A DNA stretch of 64,000 bases from CAYHHI01 sp964356335 (GTDB lineage Bacteria > Arandabacterota > Arandabacteria > Arandabacterales > Arandabacteraceae). The stretch covers positions 1 to 64,000 of the forward strand of contig CAYHHI010000003.1 of NCBI GenBank assembly GCA_964356335.1, in the 5' to 3' direction. Below, in pieces: positions 62,457 through 64,000 of this stretch. Position 1 is the stretch's first letter; every line of letters starts with the position of its first letter. A program made the translations under genes and the position numbers. A model generated the notes under the pieces. The model saw nothing but the letters and a program-made list of their open reading frames with translations, had not been told where the DNA came from and made no database searches.

Positions 62457-62515
62457 CGCCAACTACTGCGCTCAGCGGCAGGCGCCTTGCGCCTGCCCGC
62501 TGGATCGTGTCGCTA
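62457..62515 (-). repeat. attC-like site 7 (short)
   Basis: The plus-strand cgccaac box (62457-62463) and a strong hairpin ggcaggcgc-cttg-cgcctgcc form a site of about 59 bp. The R'' side is poorly conserved. It falls directly after the TIR gene stop. Confidence 0.5.
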
Positions 62516-63760
62516 TGTCAATGAACTCGACTGCCAATCGGTCCACTTGGTAGGCCAGGATGCATGTAGGTATGGACGTATTATCCCCTCCTGTTCCACG
62601 TGGGTCCCTCCCTGTGTCACCTCATCATGGGACACGATAGGGGTTAGCCGCCCAGGTTTGTCCGCGTTGGACGAGCCGCCTAAGTAAGTGATAAACCGTT
62701 TGACCGGTCTGCCTTCGCCAGCGGCCAGTAAGCGTCGCGTGATGACATCGGTAATGTTATCTCGTAATAGCGGACTCAGCACATTCAGCATTGCCTCACC
62801 GGCGACGTTGTCGACAACGGAATGAATCATCATGTCACACGTGGGCTCCTTCACGCTATATGTGGCGTAGGACACTAGGGCCGAATCCCCAAGGTGCCAG
62901 GTGCGAGTCTCCAGCGTGAGCCCCAGGTTGAAAGACTCCGGGCCGCTCAAGATTGCTGACTTTCGCGCTCTGTCCAATTCGGCGAATTGTGATTCCACCT
63001 CCTCGTACGAGCGCCCTGTGGCCTCGCCAGCATGCGCGAGTAGCCGTAGCAATGCCGCCGCTGGTTGATATTCGTGCGGTAGTGATTCCCATCGCGAGGG
63101 GACCATGATAGAGGAAGGCGCAGCTAGATCCTTCAGAGCTGAGTAATGCTCCTGCCGGAGAGCATAGGAGAGTTTCACACGAATAGGGGCGAGCGTTCCT
63201 CCATCATAGGTGACCAATGCTCGTTTCTTGAAAGTGAGGTAAAGGAGGTCGCGAAGTATGGGCTGTAGCTTCTCAGCAAGTATCGCCGCATCAATGTCTG
63301 CAATTGGTCTCCCGAGAGCACACAATATCCCTCTCAGAACGACCCTTAGGCCGTCGCCAGTGGAGACGGCAAGACGATCGGCTAGAGGAGGGGAGAAACG
63401 TCGAACGCCCTCAGCGTCCACCTCATGCCAAACGGGCAGAATCAGATGGGTGCCCTCGGCCGTCTCACGTGCCACTATTCCGTCCAACTCGCGCTGGGGC
63501 CATTGCTTGGCAAAGAAATGAGGGCTAAGAACGACGATGGCACGGTCGCATGTTGCGAGCCCCTCGTCTATTCGCCTTCGAATGCTGTCGCCGACCGAGA
63601 GGGTGAATTCATCATACCAGACCGGTACGCCACGCTCCCGCAATGCACGTGCCAACGGGCCGACAATCGCAGTCTTGTCCTCAGAGGCGTGAATAACAAA
63701 AACCCCGGACCGGGGCGCTTGGCTCGAACTGTGTTCCGCTGATCTTGCTGCGTCGTTCAT
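62513..63760 (-). CDS. TIR-domain protein (putative defence effector)
   Basis: The 415-residue protein has an N-terminal TIR domain (residues about 18-150). It includes GVFVIHASEDKTAIVGPLARAL, VPVWYDEFTLSVGDSIRRRID, AIVVLSPHFFAKQWPQRELDGI (the Glu here is the likely NADase catalytic residue) and LILPVWHEVDAEGVRRF. The following 260 residues, including LSYALRQEHYSALKDL, may be a sensor. Bacterial TIR proteins often deplete NAD on phage infection. It lies beside a partial gene of unknown type, only 31 bp apart. Confidence 0.85.
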   Translation of the reverse strand: MNDAARSAEHSSSQAPRSGVFVIHASEDKTAIVGPLARALRERGVPVWYDEFTLSVGDSIRRRIDEGLATCDRAIVVLSPHFFAKQWPQRELDGIVARETAEGTHLILPVWHEVDAEGVRRFSPPLADRLAVSTGDGLRVVLRGILCALGRPIADIDAAILAEKLQPILRDLLYLTFKKRALVTYDGGTLAPIRVKLSYALRQEHYSALKDLAAPSSIMVPSRWESLPHEYQPAAALLRLLAHAGEATGRSYEEVESQFAELDRARKSAILSGPESFNLGLTLETRTWHLGDSALVSYATYSVKEPTCDMMIHSVVDNVAGEAMLNVLSPLLRDNITDVITRRLLAAGEGRPVKRFITYLGGSSNADKPGRLTPIVSHDEVTQGGTHVEQEGIIRPYLHASWPTKWTDWQSSSLT

Positions 63761-63791
63761 TGTGCGTAGCTCCGTGGCATAACGGTGCCGC

Positions 63792-64000
63792 CTAGCTGAT
63801 CCATATCTCAGTCACGAGCGCGCGGATAAATCGATCTACCCGCTGGAACTCTCCACGCCCGGCAAGGTCAAGTAGCGCTATAACCGCTGTGTCATCAAGG
63901 GGAATGACCAAACCCCGCTCGTCGCGGAATGTGTCCCGGCAACGTTCTGCGAAAAGGGCGCGATTCTCAAACTGCCTGCAACAAATGATCCCGACCTTCC
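63792..64000 (-). CDS. Partial gene cut by window edge, possible TIR-system partner
   Basis: Only the C-terminal 68 residues are visible, from KVGIICCRQFENRALFAERC through LVIPLDDTAVIALLDLAG to a TAG at 63794. The strand-helix pattern resembles the end of a PD-(D/E)XK-type nuclease-like domain, but this is tentative. It is the upstream neighbour of the TIR gene on the same strand, 31 bp away, and probably belongs to the same cassette or operon. Confidence 0.6.
   Translation of the reverse strand, partial: KVGIICCRQFENRALFAERCRDTFRDERGLVIPLDDTAVIALLDLAGRGEFQRVDRFIRALVTEIWIS

Noticed and set aside
1..64000. tRNA, rRNA or CRISPR array
   Set aside because: No regularly spaced direct repeats with unique spacers and no recognisable tRNA or rRNA sequence were seen by eye.

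Overview
The window is bacterial, GC-rich DNA (roughly 55-60% by eye) with densely packed genes on both strands. I see no rRNA, tRNA or CRISPR array. Several secreted proteins end in FlgD-like/T9SS-like C-terminal beta domains (282-1613, 21187-23412, 23865-26129). Two others share a short C-terminal TWGxIKALF motif. These tails, a haem-bearing porin and lipoproteins suggest a Gram-negative member of the FCB superphylum, probably a candidate lineage such as Eisenbacteria or a relative. That placement is inference; no marker gene is present.

Region 1 (0-13.2 kb) is metabolic. A leftward trio encodes an acyltransferase-like protein, a thiolase-fold protein that lacks the usual nucleophilic cysteine, and a DUF35 zinc-ribbon protein. 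Facing it is a rightward operon: a three-subunit molybdenum hydroxylase (FAD, 2Fe-2S and Mo-pterin subunits), DUF2877 (YlbF/AllH-like), FdrA (AllF-like), DUF1116 (YlbE/AllG-like) and a cyclase-family amidohydrolase. It looks like a heterocycle oxidation, ring-opening and carbamoyl-transfer pathway.

Region 2 (13.4-30 kb) holds envelope and secreted functions: a DNRLRE-type secreted protein, a degenerate hydrolase, a MauG-like dihaem peroxidase next to a porin with a CxxCH motif, an NfeD/SPFH pair, two tandem papain-family proteases separated by a duplicated 174-bp repeat, an M23 peptidase, and a TPM/LemA pair.

Region 3 (30-43.8 kb) is housekeeping and accessory: a glycosyltransferase, a MATE exporter, a histidine ammonia-lyase-like enzyme, a secreted protein interrupted by an in-frame TGA, PAP2, DUF1028-TPR, a YyaL remnant, TspO, DUF523/DUF1722, a ferritin-like protein, GNAT, SDR and SnoaL-like proteins.

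Region 4 (43.9-51.9 kb) begins with a clear promoter and a five-gene operon: DsrC with both redox cysteines, a NarI/TmcC-like cytochrome b, a DsrK/TmcB/HdrD-like iron-sulfur protein, a cysteine desulfurase and an MFS transporter. No dsrAB is nearby, so this may be a sulfur-relay system fed by cysteine persulfide. A B12-binding radical SAM protein and an ABC exporter pair follow.

Region 5 (about 52-64 kb) is a chromosomal integron cassette array. Nearly all genes run leftward, are short and unrelated (acetyltransferase, CAAX protease, methyltransferases, kinase-like, 2H phosphoesterase, VapBC, Mrr-like nuclease, TIR protein). They are separated by attC-like imperfect palindromes whose R'' boxes often contain the stop codon. 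Two internally deleted IS110/IS1111-type elements sit in this array, apparently inside attC sites. Their roughly 415-bp 3' noncoding halves are conserved and contain a covarying hairpin. The integrase would be expected to the right of this window.
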